From NCBI GenBank assembly GCA_021404685.1, contig QWHC01000015.1, positions 1 to 64,000 on the forward strand: a DNA stretch of 64,000 nucleotides, given 5' to 3'. This document shows, piece after piece, positions 27,767 to 35,787 of this stretch. Every line of letters starts with the position of its first letter. Position 1 is the stretch's first letter. The notes under the pieces are model-generated. The model saw nothing but the letters and a program-made list of their open reading frames with translations, did not search any database and had not been told where the DNA came from. The DNA is from Chloroflexi bacterium CFX4. Its GTDB lineage: Bacteria; Chloroflexota; Anaerolineae; Aggregatilineales; UBA2796. A program made the translations under genes and the position numbers.

Positions 27767-28606
27767 CTACTTTGCGTAGCGTACAATCCCCTCCGCCGTG
27801 ATGGGTAGACGCCTTTCACAATGTAAGCACACCAACGCGCTTATGGCATCCGCCCGAAAGCCGATCTTTTGGCAAGCTGGGCAGCGTAGCGCTGCTTGCC
27901 AAGCCCGTACCTGACGCATTGGCGGCGTTCCCGCTTTCACCGCCCAGATCAGGTCATACTCCATCTGCCAAATCTCAACCACCACCTCAACCAACCCTAT
28001 CTTTTCGCGCAGCCACGCTGCAAATGCCTCGCTTGGCTGCGTTTTGGTGGGCATCAGCCGCGCATGAATGCCTTTCCGATTGGTGAGCAGGATCGGCGCG
28101 CCTGCTCGCGCCACGCGCACAATCTCGCTTAGTGTGGCAGTCGGATCGGGCAGAAATTCGAGCGCCTCCAAGCACGTGACGGCGTCGAACGTTTCATCGG
28201 CAAAGGGTAGGTGCGTTGCATCCTGATAGAGCAGCGCCACACGCGGTGTTTCGCCCAGCTTTTCCGCTGCCACGCGCAGCATCCGCCAGCTATAATCCAG
28301 ACCAAGCACTACGCCATCAAAGGCAGGTGCTTGGCGCAGCAAGCGTGGCAACCGCGCCGTGCCTGTTGCCACATCAAGGATCAGCGGCTGTGGCAAGTGG
28401 CGGAGCGCTTCGGCAAGCGGCGTGCCTAGCGTCAGCGCTTCCCACTCGGTGTCGAATTGCTTGATGTTATCATAGCGGCGCGCATAAAGATCATACAGAC
28501 CAATTACAACGCGCCGCCCTAAATAAACGCCTTCCGTCGCAATCAGCAGGTACCACAACACGCCGCCGCCTAGCACAAGGGCAACTGCCAGCAGCAGCAT
28601 GTTCAT
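27767..28606 (-). CDS. membrane-anchored class I SAM methyltransferase with zinc-ribbon tail
   Basis: A 279-residue protein with an N-terminal membrane helix (about 3-25), then a Rossmann methyltransferase domain (SAM loop LILDVATGTARLP, later FDAVTCLEALEFLPDP). It ends in a small CxxC...CxxC element (CPACQ and CLHCERR) that looks like a zinc ribbon. The domain resembles the UbiE/Methyltransf_11 group. The substrate is unknown; the membrane anchor suggests a lipid or quinone-like acceptor, which is inference only. Confidence 0.78.
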   Translation of the reverse strand: MNMLLLAVALVLGGGVLWYLLIATEGVYLGRRVVIGLYDLYARRYDNIKQFDTEWEALTLGTPLAEALRHLPQPLILDVATGTARLPRLLRQAPAFDGVVLGLDYSWRMLRVAAEKLGETPRVALLYQDATHLPFADETFDAVTCLEALEFLPDPTATLSEIVRVARAGAPILLTNRKGIHARLMPTKTQPSEAFAAWLREKIGLVEVVVEIWQMEYDLIWAVKAGTPPMRQVRAWQAALRCPACQKIGFRADAISALVCLHCERRLPITAEGIVRYAK

Positions 28607-28618
28607 GGTCGAACCGCC

Positions 28619-29692
28619 CTAACGGATTACAACCGGACTGCTGGCAGTCGTTGCCGATTGCCCAAGGCTATTGATCGCTTGCGCCCAGATCAAGCCACGC
28701 GGCACACTGGCAAAAGGCGTCGTGTTGAAAATGATGCCGATGCCGTCATTAAAATTGGTGTCCTCACCTAACAAGATCGGCGCATTGCCGGGACGCTCAT
28801 CCACAAAGTAGAACAGCACCTTTGTCGCGTTGCTGGCGTTGCTGACCGTCAGCAGCACCTGACCAATGGGCAGCACGCGCAGGGCAGGGTTGGTCGGATC
28901 GGGCTGTGCGGGCGTAATGGTCAGCGTGCCAATGGTTGGCGCAAAGCCCGCCTCTGAAAAGACGACCAATTTCGGGCTTTCGGCGGTTTGGTTATTGGCG
29001 GCAATTGCCACTGCCCAGACTTGTGCGGTCAGGTTGCCAGCGGTGACCAGCCACTGCACGGCAAAGGCATTCTGAGGATTGGTGCCCTCACCAATGGCAA
29101 CGGGCGCGCCTGAACCGACCTGCTGTAGGTAGTAGACGACGCGCACCGCGCCACTCACGCCGCTGGCGCGCAGCGTGATCGTGCCGGGTGCCACTTGGAA
29201 CTGCCCAACGCCGCGTTGAATGGATGGGTCGAGCGAAATGCTGCCGATGCTCGGTCCGATGGGCGTGGGTGGCTGGGCGCTGGTCGGCGTGATGATGACG
29301 GGCTGACGCGGCACACGCAGCCCTTGCCCAACCACGATCACATCCGGGTTGGCAAGGCAATTTGCCTGCACGAGGGCGGCTACCGTCGTGCCGCTGCGTG
29401 AGGCGATGGTTGCCAGCGTATCGCCAGCGCGCACAAAATAGATTTGCCAAGATGTGTTCGGCACGCAAAATGACTGAGTCGGTGCGACGACCGCGGGCGT
29501 GTTGGTGGCAAAGCCAATGGTTGGTGTGGCAGTCACCACAATCACGGGTGGCGTTATGAACACAAAGGGCGTGGGCGTGGGCGCTGTGGAGACGCCGAGA
29601 TTACACGCTAACGCCGCCATGCCGAGCGCTAAAAGTGCGATCAGTCCGCGTGTGTGCCGAAAAAAGTGGTGAAAAGGCGAAACGCGCAGCAT
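28619..29692 (-). CDS. LysM-domain lipoprotein
   Basis: Exported lipoprotein of 357 residues. A signal peptide ends in a lipobox-like MAALAC (Cys about 30), followed by Thr/Pro-rich linkers (APTPTPF). A LysM domain follows (about 82-127; YFVRAGDTLATIASRSG), which binds glycan strands of peptidoglycan. Two Ig-like beta domains without recognised enzyme motifs make up the rest (about 150-357). Probably a cell-wall-associated scaffold protein. It lies 12 bp before the methyltransferase gene on the same strand. Confidence 0.8.
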   Translation of the reverse strand: MLRVSPFHHFFRHTRGLIALLALGMAALACNLGVSTAPTPTPFVFITPPVIVVTATPTIGFATNTPAVVAPTQSFCVPNTSWQIYFVRAGDTLATIASRSGTTVAALVQANCLANPDVIVVGQGLRVPRQPVIITPTSAQPPTPIGPSIGSISLDPSIQRGVGQFQVAPGTITLRASGVSGAVRVVYYLQQVGSGAPVAIGEGTNPQNAFAVQWLVTAGNLTAQVWAVAIAANNQTAESPKLVVFSEAGFAPTIGTLTITPAQPDPTNPALRVLPIGQVLLTVSNASNATKVLFYFVDERPGNAPILLGEDTNFNDGIGIIFNTTPFASVPRGLIWAQAINSLGQSATTASSPVVIR

Positions 29693-29707
29693 AGTTCCTC
29701 ACTTGCC

Positions 29708-30724
29708 TCACTTGATTGCCGTGGTCATCAATTCGCTAGACTCAGGTAGACGGTTTCGCCGCAGCCAAAGTTCCGTGCGGCGCATTCCTTCCGCAAGGCT
29801 GGTGCTTGGCTGCCAGCCGAGCAGGTCTGCTGTACGCGCCATGCTGTAGGTGGCGCGGTGTCCCCACACGCGCAGAAAGCCTGCCATATCAAAGGGTGTG
29901 CCGCGCAAGCGCGTAAGCGCCGTGATGAGAGGTGCGGCGGCGTTCAACAGCGGCAGTGGTAGCTCAATACTTGCTGCCCTGCCTGCCATGCGCGCATAAT
30001 AGCCCAAAAAGTCTGCCCACGTCGGCGCGGGATCAGGCGCGGCGTTAAAGGCATTTCCCACAGCACGCGGATGTTCCGCCGCATGAATCAGCAGGTCGCA
30101 GACATCCTCAACATAGATCGGGTGCGCGTGACCATGTCCGCCATCCACCAATGGCATCGGGAAGCGGCGGCACAAATCATAGAGTGCCTGCGACCAAAAA
30201 GTTGAGCCTTCGCCATAGACGAACGCTGGGCGAATGACCGTCGTTGGCAAGCCCGTGCGCCCTGCATATGCCCATACAAGGCGCTCACCATGCATCTTGG
30301 TGATGGAATAATAGTCGTTCGGTGAAGGCTGTTGCGGATGATCTTCAGCGACGCTGCCCGTGACGTTGAAGCCATAGACAGCCACTGTGCTAACATGCAC
30401 AAAGCGCGCCGCACCGCCTGCATGTGCCGCTTTGATGGCGTTCTGCGCGCCTAGCACATTCACGTTGTAGGTGTAGGCGGCGCTGCCCATCACAGCTGCC
30501 ACATGGAAGAATACATCGCAGCCTTTGGCAAGGTCGGTTAGGCGTTGCAAATCCTGCACATCGCCGCGCACGACCTCTGCGCCTGCTTGGGCAAGCGCCG
30601 CGCCTTTACGCGGCGTTCGGCAGACGGCGCGCACCATAACACCACGCCGCAGCAAGGCGCGGGTGAGCGCTGCGCCGATAAAGCCGTTTGCACCTGTCAC
30701 AAGCGCTGTGTGGATGGTCATCAT
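29708..30724 (-). CDS. NAD(P)-dependent epimerase/dehydratase (extended SDR)
   Basis: A 338-residue Rossmann protein with the nucleotide loop TGANGFIGAAL and the catalytic YxxxK in YYSITKMHGE. It resembles nucleoside-sugar epimerases and 3-beta-hydroxysteroid-dehydrogenase-like enzymes, which use an intact dinucleotide to oxidise or epimerise sugars or sterol-like alcohols. The substrate is not clear. The gene is upstream of the LysM lipoprotein gene with a 15 bp gap, so the four genes from here to 26808 may form one unit. Confidence 0.85.
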   Translation of the reverse strand: MMTIHTALVTGANGFIGAALTRALLRRGVMVRAVCRTPRKGAALAQAGAEVVRGDVQDLQRLTDLAKGCDVFFHVAAVMGSAAYTYNVNVLGAQNAIKAAHAGGAARFVHVSTVAVYGFNVTGSVAEDHPQQPSPNDYYSITKMHGERLVWAYAGRTGLPTTVIRPAFVYGEGSTFWSQALYDLCRRFPMPLVDGGHGHAHPIYVEDVCDLLIHAAEHPRAVGNAFNAAPDPAPTWADFLGYYARMAGRAASIELPLPLLNAAAPLITALTRLRGTPFDMAGFLRVWGHRATYSMARTADLLGWQPSTSLAEGMRRTELWLRRNRLPESSELMTTAIK

Positions 30725-30836
30725 TGCGCCGCTTTACCAATACCAACCTTATTCTAAGTTTACCACAGCCAATGCCAATTGCGGTATGGCAGGTGGAGAA
30801 CCTCAGGGGATGGTGGTGAATGTGATAGTTTAGCCC

Positions 30837-30870
30837 AACCCTAGTTCTTTCTCCGCAGGCAGGGAAAGGG
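30837..30870. repeat. dispersed imperfect palindrome, family B copy 1
   Basis: CTTTCTCCGCAGGCAGGGAAAG core between the SDR and DcrB-like genes. Related sequences lie at about 36577-36605 and 41521-41550. Such CCCTTTCCCGC-type palindromes are typical dispersed intergenic repeats. Confidence 0.4.
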
Positions 30871-30889
30871 CATCAGAAGGTGTATGAAG

Positions 30890-30912
30890 TCCCGCCCTGC
30901 GTGCGGGCGGGA
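30890..30912. repeat. GC-rich palindrome, family A copy
   Basis: TCCCGCCC, a 7-base loop, GGGCGGGA: an 8 bp perfect stem in an intergenic region, similar to 23055-23077 and 31485-31507. Confidence 0.5.
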
Positions 30913-30933
30913 TTTAGCGTGGGGTAAAGGTTT

Positions 30934-30953
30934 CCCCTCTTTTTGGAGAGGGG
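30934..30953 (-). terminator. hairpin downstream of the DcrB-like gene
   Basis: CCCCTCT, loop TTTTGG, AGAGGGG, located 8 bp past the minus-strand stop of the DcrB-like gene. Only short T runs follow on the minus strand, so it is either a weak terminator or part of the repeat block at 30837-30953. Confidence 0.4.
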
Positions 30954-30961
30954 TTGGGTGA

Positions 30962-31426
30962 TCAGTTCACTTCGATCACGAACGATTCAAGCATTTCGGT
31001 GAGGATTGGCATCACTTCAGCCTGACGGTCGAGCGCGCAAGTTGTTGTCAGGGTAAACAGCACTTCGTTGGCGATGTAAAAGGTCTGGGATTGCAACACC
31101 TCAATATTGGTCTCCTCATTGAACCATGTGTAGAACTGGAAACGCCCTTCGACGGCGCGCCCAGTGACCTTACCTTCATCTTGCAGCGTGAAGCGCGGAT
31201 ATTCCTGCTGCTGCGTGCGGCGCGCATTTTGCAGCACGGCATCCACAGTAACATCAGGCTGCACGGCTTGCAGCGTGAGGATAAGGTTAGAGCGCAGTTG
31301 ATTTTCGCCGCGTGGTGGCTCAACAAGCATCGCCTGAATTTCAGGCGTGGCATTTACGAACCAGTTAGATGGCACACGCATCGAAAAGATCGGACCTTGA
31401 AAATTGACCCACATTGGCTTAGACAA
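30962..31426 (-). CDS. DcrB/PsbP-like protein of unknown function
   Basis: A 154-residue protein without a signal peptide. The segment pattern (FSMRVPSNWFVNATPE at the start, LQSQTFYIANEVLFTLT, then ILTEMLESFVIEV) matches the DUF1795/DcrB and PsbP-like fold, small alpha/beta proteins seen beside secretion genes in several bacteria. The start is TTG with AAGGAG 8 nt upstream; the next ATG (31414) is too far from it. The gene follows the WXG100-type gene on the same strand but behind that gene's terminator. Confidence 0.6.
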   Translation of the reverse strand: MSKPMWVNFQGPIFSMRVPSNWFVNATPEIQAMLVEPPRGENQLRSNLILTLQAVQPDVTVDAVLQNARRTQQQEYPRFTLQDEGKVTGRAVEGRFQFYTWFNEETNIEVLQSQTFYIANEVLFTLTTTCALDRQAEVMPILTEMLESFVIEVN

Positions 31427-31484
31427 GTGATAGGCTCCTTTCGCTTATTGCAACTTGAGCAACGTTGACAAACTGGACACAAAA

Positions 31485-31507
31485 CAGGGCGGGAAAATTC
31501 CGCCCTG
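31485..31507 (-). terminator. intrinsic terminator of the WXG100-type gene
   Basis: CAGGGCGG, 7-base loop, CCGCCCTG; on the minus strand the stem is followed by TTTT. It lies 14 bp after the stop of the WXG100-type gene. The stem also belongs to the GC-rich palindrome family A. Confidence 0.65.
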
Positions 31508-31520
31508 CTGTCTATGGCAC

Positions 31521-32837
31521 TTAGAACAAGAAGCGCGCTATATCAACAGCGCCTCTTCCGAAATCAACAATGTTGCGTCCCGCACTTTCTATTGATTGTA
31601 CACCCTTATCAACTAGACCTTTGGCGTCTACTGTAAAATCAAATTTGACGCCCGCACCCACGCCCCACGTTGCGCCGAGCGCGCCGCCGAACTTGATCTT
31701 GCCATCATCATAGCCCGCCTTAAAATCAGCTTGGACGCCTGCACCGTAGCTCACGTAGCCGCCGACGCCACCAGTCACCTTCAAGCCATCTACCACCTGA
31801 TGGGTGTATTTGATGTTGCCTTCTGCTTTCCCGCCAATGAATGCCTCGCCGCCAGCACCGACATACGCCTGACCGGGACGCAGCACTGCGCCAACTTCGC
31901 CCTGCACTTGCGCGCCCAGATACGCCTGACCGGCTGCTTGCAAACCGCCATACTCAGCCGTAGCGCCGATACGCGCTAAGTAAGCACCTGCATAGCCAGA
32001 AGCGCCCACTTTAACGCCATCGCGCCCGATAGCAGCTTCCCACTTGGCGGCGGTATCGTAGCTCAGCACTTCGCCGAAGGCGCCGCCCTTGAAGCCACCC
32101 GATTGAAACTGCAAATCGCCACGCACTAGCGCGCCTTTTTCGTGCCACAAATCGCCGCCGGCTAAGACGATTTTGCCGTCCACATTGCGATTGATGAACT
32201 TTTTATCGGCGCCATCTTTATATTCGCCGAACATATGGCGCTTGCTGAACTCTGAGCCAAATTTGAACTCGCGCTTGTAAATTTTGCCATCCGCGCCGAC
32301 GTATTCGAGTGGACTGCGTCCGATGTAGTTTTTGAACATCTTCAGCGGGAAGAATGGCTTGCCATCTGGCGAGACCTTCAAGCCGAGCGAGCCGCTTAGT
32401 GTGCCGTTGCCAATCGCCCTGCCAATGGCGCCGCCAATGGCTGCCCCAGCCGATCCGCCGAAGATGCCACCAATAAGTGTGCCAATGGTCTCTGCCGAGA
32501 TGCCAGAGGGCGCGCCTGCATTGCCTGCCTCGCCGCCAAAAAAAAGCCGCCCTGCTTCTTCTTCGGCGGCTGCCAGCAATTGTGCGACACGCTCAGTTTG
32601 TGCGCTGCCCGTGTTCAAGGCATTCATCAGGCGCTCTAACGCTGGCAGCACTTGGTCATTCATCTCGGCATAAAAGCGATTTGCGCCGACGCCAAGCCAA
32701 CCGCCATCCGCCAACTGCGACATACACCCATAAACCTGCCGCCCTAGCGACAATGTTCGATCACCGTGTTGGGCAAAAAGCGCTGCAATCTGCCCAAGTT
32801 CCGCGTAGTCCGCTTGAATTTTTGCTGCATTTGCCAT
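31521..32837 (-). CDS. WXG100-type protein with glycine-zipper and beta-repeat C-terminus
   Basis: The first 105 residues form a helical hairpin with the WXG turn at W47-L48-G49 (DGGWLGVGANRF), as in WXG100/ESAT-6-like proteins exported by type VII secretion. A glycine-zipper stretch follows (about 119-145; LIGGIFGGSAGAAIGGAIGR). The rest (150-438) is a Gly/Ala-rich series of alternating strands (GAYLARIGATAEYGG, GGVGGYVSYGAGVQADF). It has no recognised catalytic motif but is reminiscent of large WXG-fused effectors. I start at the ATG at 32837; the frame runs on to 32927 but the extra residues look like non-coding leader. No type VII machinery gene (EccC-like) is in the window. The gene has its own promoter and terminator. 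Confidence 0.65.
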   Translation of the reverse strand: MANAAKIQADYAELGQIAALFAQHGDRTLSLGRQVYGCMSQLADGGWLGVGANRFYAEMNDQVLPALERLMNALNTGSAQTERVAQLLAAAEEEAGRLFFGGEAGNAGAPSGISAETIGTLIGGIFGGSAGAAIGGAIGRAIGNGTLSGSLGLKVSPDGKPFFPLKMFKNYIGRSPLEYVGADGKIYKREFKFGSEFSKRHMFGEYKDGADKKFINRNVDGKIVLAGGDLWHEKGALVRGDLQFQSGGFKGGAFGEVLSYDTAAKWEAAIGRDGVKVGASGYAGAYLARIGATAEYGGLQAAGQAYLGAQVQGEVGAVLRPGQAYVGAGGEAFIGGKAEGNIKYTHQVVDGLKVTGGVGGYVSYGAGVQADFKAGYDDGKIKFGGALGATWGVGAGVKFDFTVDAKGLVDKGVQSIESAGRNIVDFGRGAVDIARFLF

Positions 32838-32945
32838 TCTTAAATACGCTCCCGCCTTGCTCCGAACTCCGCCCGCTGATTGTAAGCCCGCCAAAGAATC
32901 TGAGGCAAATGCAAAGCACAGAAACATTCTTATGCTTTATGATTC

Positions 32946-32974
32946 TATATACAGATTATATAATTCATTTACAA
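32946..32974 (-). promoter_or_regulatory. candidate promoter in an AT-rich block before the WXG100-type gene
   Basis: On the minus strand TTGTAA (plus 32969-32974), 17 bp spacer, TATATA (32946-32951). It lies in a strikingly AT-rich block (about 32925-32992) about 110 bp before the ATG. A nearby TATAAT offers an alternative -10 at poorer spacing. Confidence 0.5.
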
Positions 32975-32989
32975 GTTTTTTATTGAATT

Positions 32990-33370
32990 TTAAGGCAGGC
33001 GATCTTCGAGGAACTGCACGAACTGCGCTGCAATGTCGGGCTGGCGGGCAAGGCTTGGGATGCGCCGTTCAGTGGGCAGGATCAGCACGTCAATCGGCAC
33101 ACCACGCTCTGCCTGCCGCACAACCTCGGCGGCGCTCATAAAGCGCAATTCCACGCGGAGCGTTGGGTATGCTGCCTCAAAGTCGCGCACTAAGTTGTTT
33201 ACAGAGTCGCGCAGGGACTGGTCAGCATAGACCGTCAAGGTGATTTGGGGCGTACCCTGATTGCTCACAATCAGGAAGGCGATCAGCGGCAGCAGCAGCA
33301 GCGCGATCACCGCGAGCGCGAAAAAGAGCCGTTCGGCAGGTGAGAGTGTGCGTAATGGTTTGTTGGTCAT
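32990..33370 (-). CDS. short membrane-anchored ModA-like (solute-binding) protein, truncated
   Basis: A 126-residue protein with one N-terminal membrane helix (about 17-37). It is followed by a segment that matches the start of molybdate-type solute-binding proteins (ITLTVYADQSLRDSVNNLV, then FEAAYPTLRVELRF and the DVLILP strand). Normal ModA-like proteins are about 250 residues with two lobes; only part of lobe one is present here before the stop. It could be a remnant of a longer gene or a small functional domain. No ABC permease is adjacent. Confidence 0.5.
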   Translation of the reverse strand: MTNKPLRTLSPAERLFFALAVIALLLLPLIAFLIVSNQGTPQITLTVYADQSLRDSVNNLVRDFEAAYPTLRVELRFMSAAEVVRQAERGVPIDVLILPTERRIPSLARQPDIAAQFVQFLEDRLP

Positions 33371-33469
33371 GCCCTATAATTATGGCGCTTGCCCATTGAA
33401 TACGCCACTCAAAACGGTTAAAATGGGCGCGTTACTGGCGCTTAAAAGTTTTGCCGCACCAGCTGCCTT

Positions 33470-33976
33470 ATGACCAATTTTGACCACTTATTCACGCCAT
33501 GGCGCTACAGCTACCTGAGCGGAGAAAAGAAGAAGCCTGAAGTGGACTGCATCTTTTGTGCTAAGGTTGGCGCGGATGACGCTGCCGAACACATCGTTTA
33601 CCGCTCGGCGCATGTCTACGTTACGCTGAACCTCTATCCATACAACAATGGTCACTTGATGATCATCCCTTATACACATATTGCCAGCACTGAAAGTATG
33701 TCAGCCGCTGCCCTTACCGACCTGATGCTGACGACCAACGCGGCAATTGCGGCGCTGCGGCGCGTCTATAATCCGCAGGCATTCAATGTGGGTGCCAATT
33801 TGGGAGAGGCAGCCGGCGCCGGTGTGGCGGGGCATTTTCATCTGCATGTTGTGCCGCGCTGGGCGGGCGACACCAACTTTATGTCGGTGGTGGGCAGCAC
33901 GCGGGTCATTCCCGACGAGCTAACCCAAACCTGGCGCAAACTGCGTGAGGCATGGCAGTCGCCCAATGGCGGCTAG
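33470..33976 (+). CDS. HIT-family nucleotide hydrolase/phosphorylase
   Basis: A 168-residue protein with a CxxC zinc pair (CIFC) and the histidine triad HFHLHVVPRW, whose middle region carries the catalytic His. Members of this branch cleave dinucleoside polyphosphates such as Ap4A or AMP conjugates. The length and the late basic segment fit Ap4A-phosphorylase-like HIT proteins. It lies 25 bp before the thiolase gene on the same strand. No clear ribosome site precedes the ATG. Confidence 0.85.
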   Translation: MTNFDHLFTPWRYSYLSGEKKKPEVDCIFCAKVGADDAAEHIVYRSAHVYVTLNLYPYNNGHLMIIPYTHIASTESMSAAALTDLMLTTNAAIAALRRVYNPQAFNVGANLGEAAGAGVAGHFHLHVVPRWAGDTNFMSVVGSTRVIPDELTQTWRKLREAWQSPNGG

Positions 33977-34001
33977 GTTTTCTAAAAGGACGTAAAAAGT
34001 T

Positions 34002-35216
34002 ATGACAAACAACGGTAAACACGCGACAGACGTTGTGATCGTCGGCGGCGCACGCCTGCCACAAGGGAAATTCTTAGGCGCCTTGAAGCCTTTCAGCGCG
34101 GTGCAGCTTGGCAGCCTGGCGGTGAGCGCTGCCGTACAGCGCAGCGGCTTGCCCGCCGAGTCGATCAGCGAGGTGATTTTTGGGCAGGTCGTACCAGCCG
34201 GCTCAGGGCAGGCAGTGCCGCGCCAAATCTGGATTGGGGCGGGCTTGCCGAACAGCGTCAGCGGCACGGCGGTGAACAAAGCGTGCGGCAGCAGCCTGAA
34301 GGCAGTTATGCTGGCTGCCAGCGCCATCAAAGCTGGTGATGGCAGCGCTTATGTGGCAGGCGGCAGCGAGAGCATGAGCAACGCACCCTACCTTGACATG
34401 GCAGCACGCAGCGGTGCACGCTATGGGCATGTGGAACTGAAGGACAGCCTGCAATTCGACGGCTTGTTCTGCTCAATGACCGATCAGATCATGGGCAGCG
34501 CGGCTGAGTTCATCGCCAACCAGCTTGAGGTGAGCCGCGACGAAATGGACGAATTCGCCCTGAGCAGCCATCAAAAAGCGGCGGCTGCCACCGAAGCAGG
34601 CAAGTTCAAGCAGGAGATGGCGCCCATCACGCTCAAAGACAAAAAGGGCGATCTGATCATGGATCGGGATGAGCCGATCCGCGCCGACACGACTTTAGAC
34701 GGACTCGCCAAGCTGAAACCTGCCTTTGATCCGAACGGGCGCGTAACAGCAGGCAATGCACCCGGCTTGAACGACGGCGCAGCTGCCGTTGTGGTGGCGC
34801 GCCGCGATTTTGCCGATCAACACGGCGCGCAGCCTTTGGCGCGCATTGTGGGCTACGGGCAGGCGGCGCTCGATCCGCGCTGGATTTTCTACGCGCCGGT
34901 CAAGGCAATCCCGATTGCCCTTCAACGGGCGGGCTGGCAAATGACGGATGTAGACCTGTTCGAGATTAACGAGGCGTTCGCGGCACAGGTGCTTGCCGAT
35001 GTGCGCGGCTTGGCGCGTGAGGGCTACGAACTGCCGATGCACAAGCTGAATGTGAACGGCGGTGCTATTGCGCTAGGGCATCCGATTGGTGCGAGTGGTG
35101 CGCGTGTGCTGCTCACCCTGATCTACGCCCTGAAAGATCGTGGTTTGAAGCGCGGCGTAGCAGCCTTGTGCTTGGGCGGCGGTGAAGCAGTTGCTATGGC
35201 GGTGGAAGTCGAGTAG
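34002..35216 (+). CDS. acetyl-CoA acetyltransferase (thiolase)
   Basis: A 404-residue thiolase. The acyl-accepting Cys is C95 in NKACGSSLKA, H360 is in GHPIGASGAR, and the base C390 is in CLGGGEA. The length and motifs fit biosynthetic or degradative acetoacetyl-CoA thiolases, which join or cleave acetyl-CoA units. In this context it could feed isoprenoid precursors or fatty acid turnover; neither can be chosen from the neighbours. AAGGA lies before the ATG. Confidence 0.92.
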   Translation: MTNNGKHATDVVIVGGARLPQGKFLGALKPFSAVQLGSLAVSAAVQRSGLPAESISEVIFGQVVPAGSGQAVPRQIWIGAGLPNSVSGTAVNKACGSSLKAVMLAASAIKAGDGSAYVAGGSESMSNAPYLDMAARSGARYGHVELKDSLQFDGLFCSMTDQIMGSAAEFIANQLEVSRDEMDEFALSSHQKAAAATEAGKFKQEMAPITLKDKKGDLIMDRDEPIRADTTLDGLAKLKPAFDPNGRVTAGNAPGLNDGAAAVVVARRDFADQHGAQPLARIVGYGQAALDPRWIFYAPVKAIPIALQRAGWQMTDVDLFEINEAFAAQVLADVRGLAREGYELPMHKLNVNGGAIALGHPIGASGARVLLTLIYALKDRGLKRGVAALCLGGGEAVAMAVEVE

Positions 35217-35235
35217 GGTTAGGGCATATTTGTTT

Positions 35236-35278
35236 TGCCCACAGCACACCGAATCGTCAAAACGGTGCGTTGTGGGCA
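35236..35278 (+). terminator. imperfect hairpin after the thiolase gene
   Basis: TGCCCACA and TGTGGGCA arms with further partial pairing inside (GCACACCG / CGGTGCGT), about 20 bp after the thiolase stop. No strong T run follows, so termination is uncertain. Confidence 0.4.
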
Positions 35279-35323
35279 TAATTGGCGGTAAGGTTAACCG
35301 CACTTCCACACGGAGACTGCTTC

Positions 35324-35785
35324 ATGCTAAATCTGCTCTACATTTTGGCTGTTTTGGTTGCAGTGCCTTTTTGGGCATTGATGATCCTCTTTCCGCGCCA
35401 GCGCCTTGCCCAACAAGCGATGGAGAGCTACGGAGGCATTCTGGTGCTAGGCGGCATGTATGTGTTGGCGCTCTTTGGCGCATTGGTGGGCGGCATTGGG
35501 CGCATTCAGCTTGATTTCAGCTCGCCAACAGGCTTGGCGGCACTGCTGGCTGACCCGGCGATTGCGTTGGTGATCTGGCTGCATATCTGGGCGGTGGATA
35601 CAGCCGTTGGCTATTGGATTTACACCGATGGGCTGAAGCGCAACAAGTCCACGCGCCTGATCTTGGTGTTGACTCTGTTCATCGCGCCACTGGGCTTGTT
35701 CGTCTACTTCATGAGCCGTCTGTTTGGGCGCGCCGCAGAGGCTGCGCTGCGCCAAAGCAGCGAGTCGTCTGTGCTGTTGCAATAG
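35324..35785 (+). CDS. ABA4-like (DUF4281) membrane protein
   Basis: A 153-residue protein with four membrane helices. The segment WLHIWAVDTAVGYWIYTDG and the later APLGLFVYFMSR are characteristic of the ABA4-like/DUF4281 family. The plant member is needed for neoxanthin formation; bacterial members have no settled role. I start at ATG 35324, 7 nt after CGGAGA, rather than at an upstream GTG-type start. The methyltransferase gene begins 2 bp downstream. Confidence 0.8.
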   Translation: MLNLLYILAVLVAVPFWALMILFPRQRLAQQAMESYGGILVLGGMYVLALFGALVGGIGRIQLDFSSPTGLAALLADPAIALVIWLHIWAVDTAVGYWIYTDGLKRNKSTRLILVLTLFIAPLGLFVYFMSRLFGRAAEAALRQSSESSVLLQ

Positions 35786-35787
35786 CC

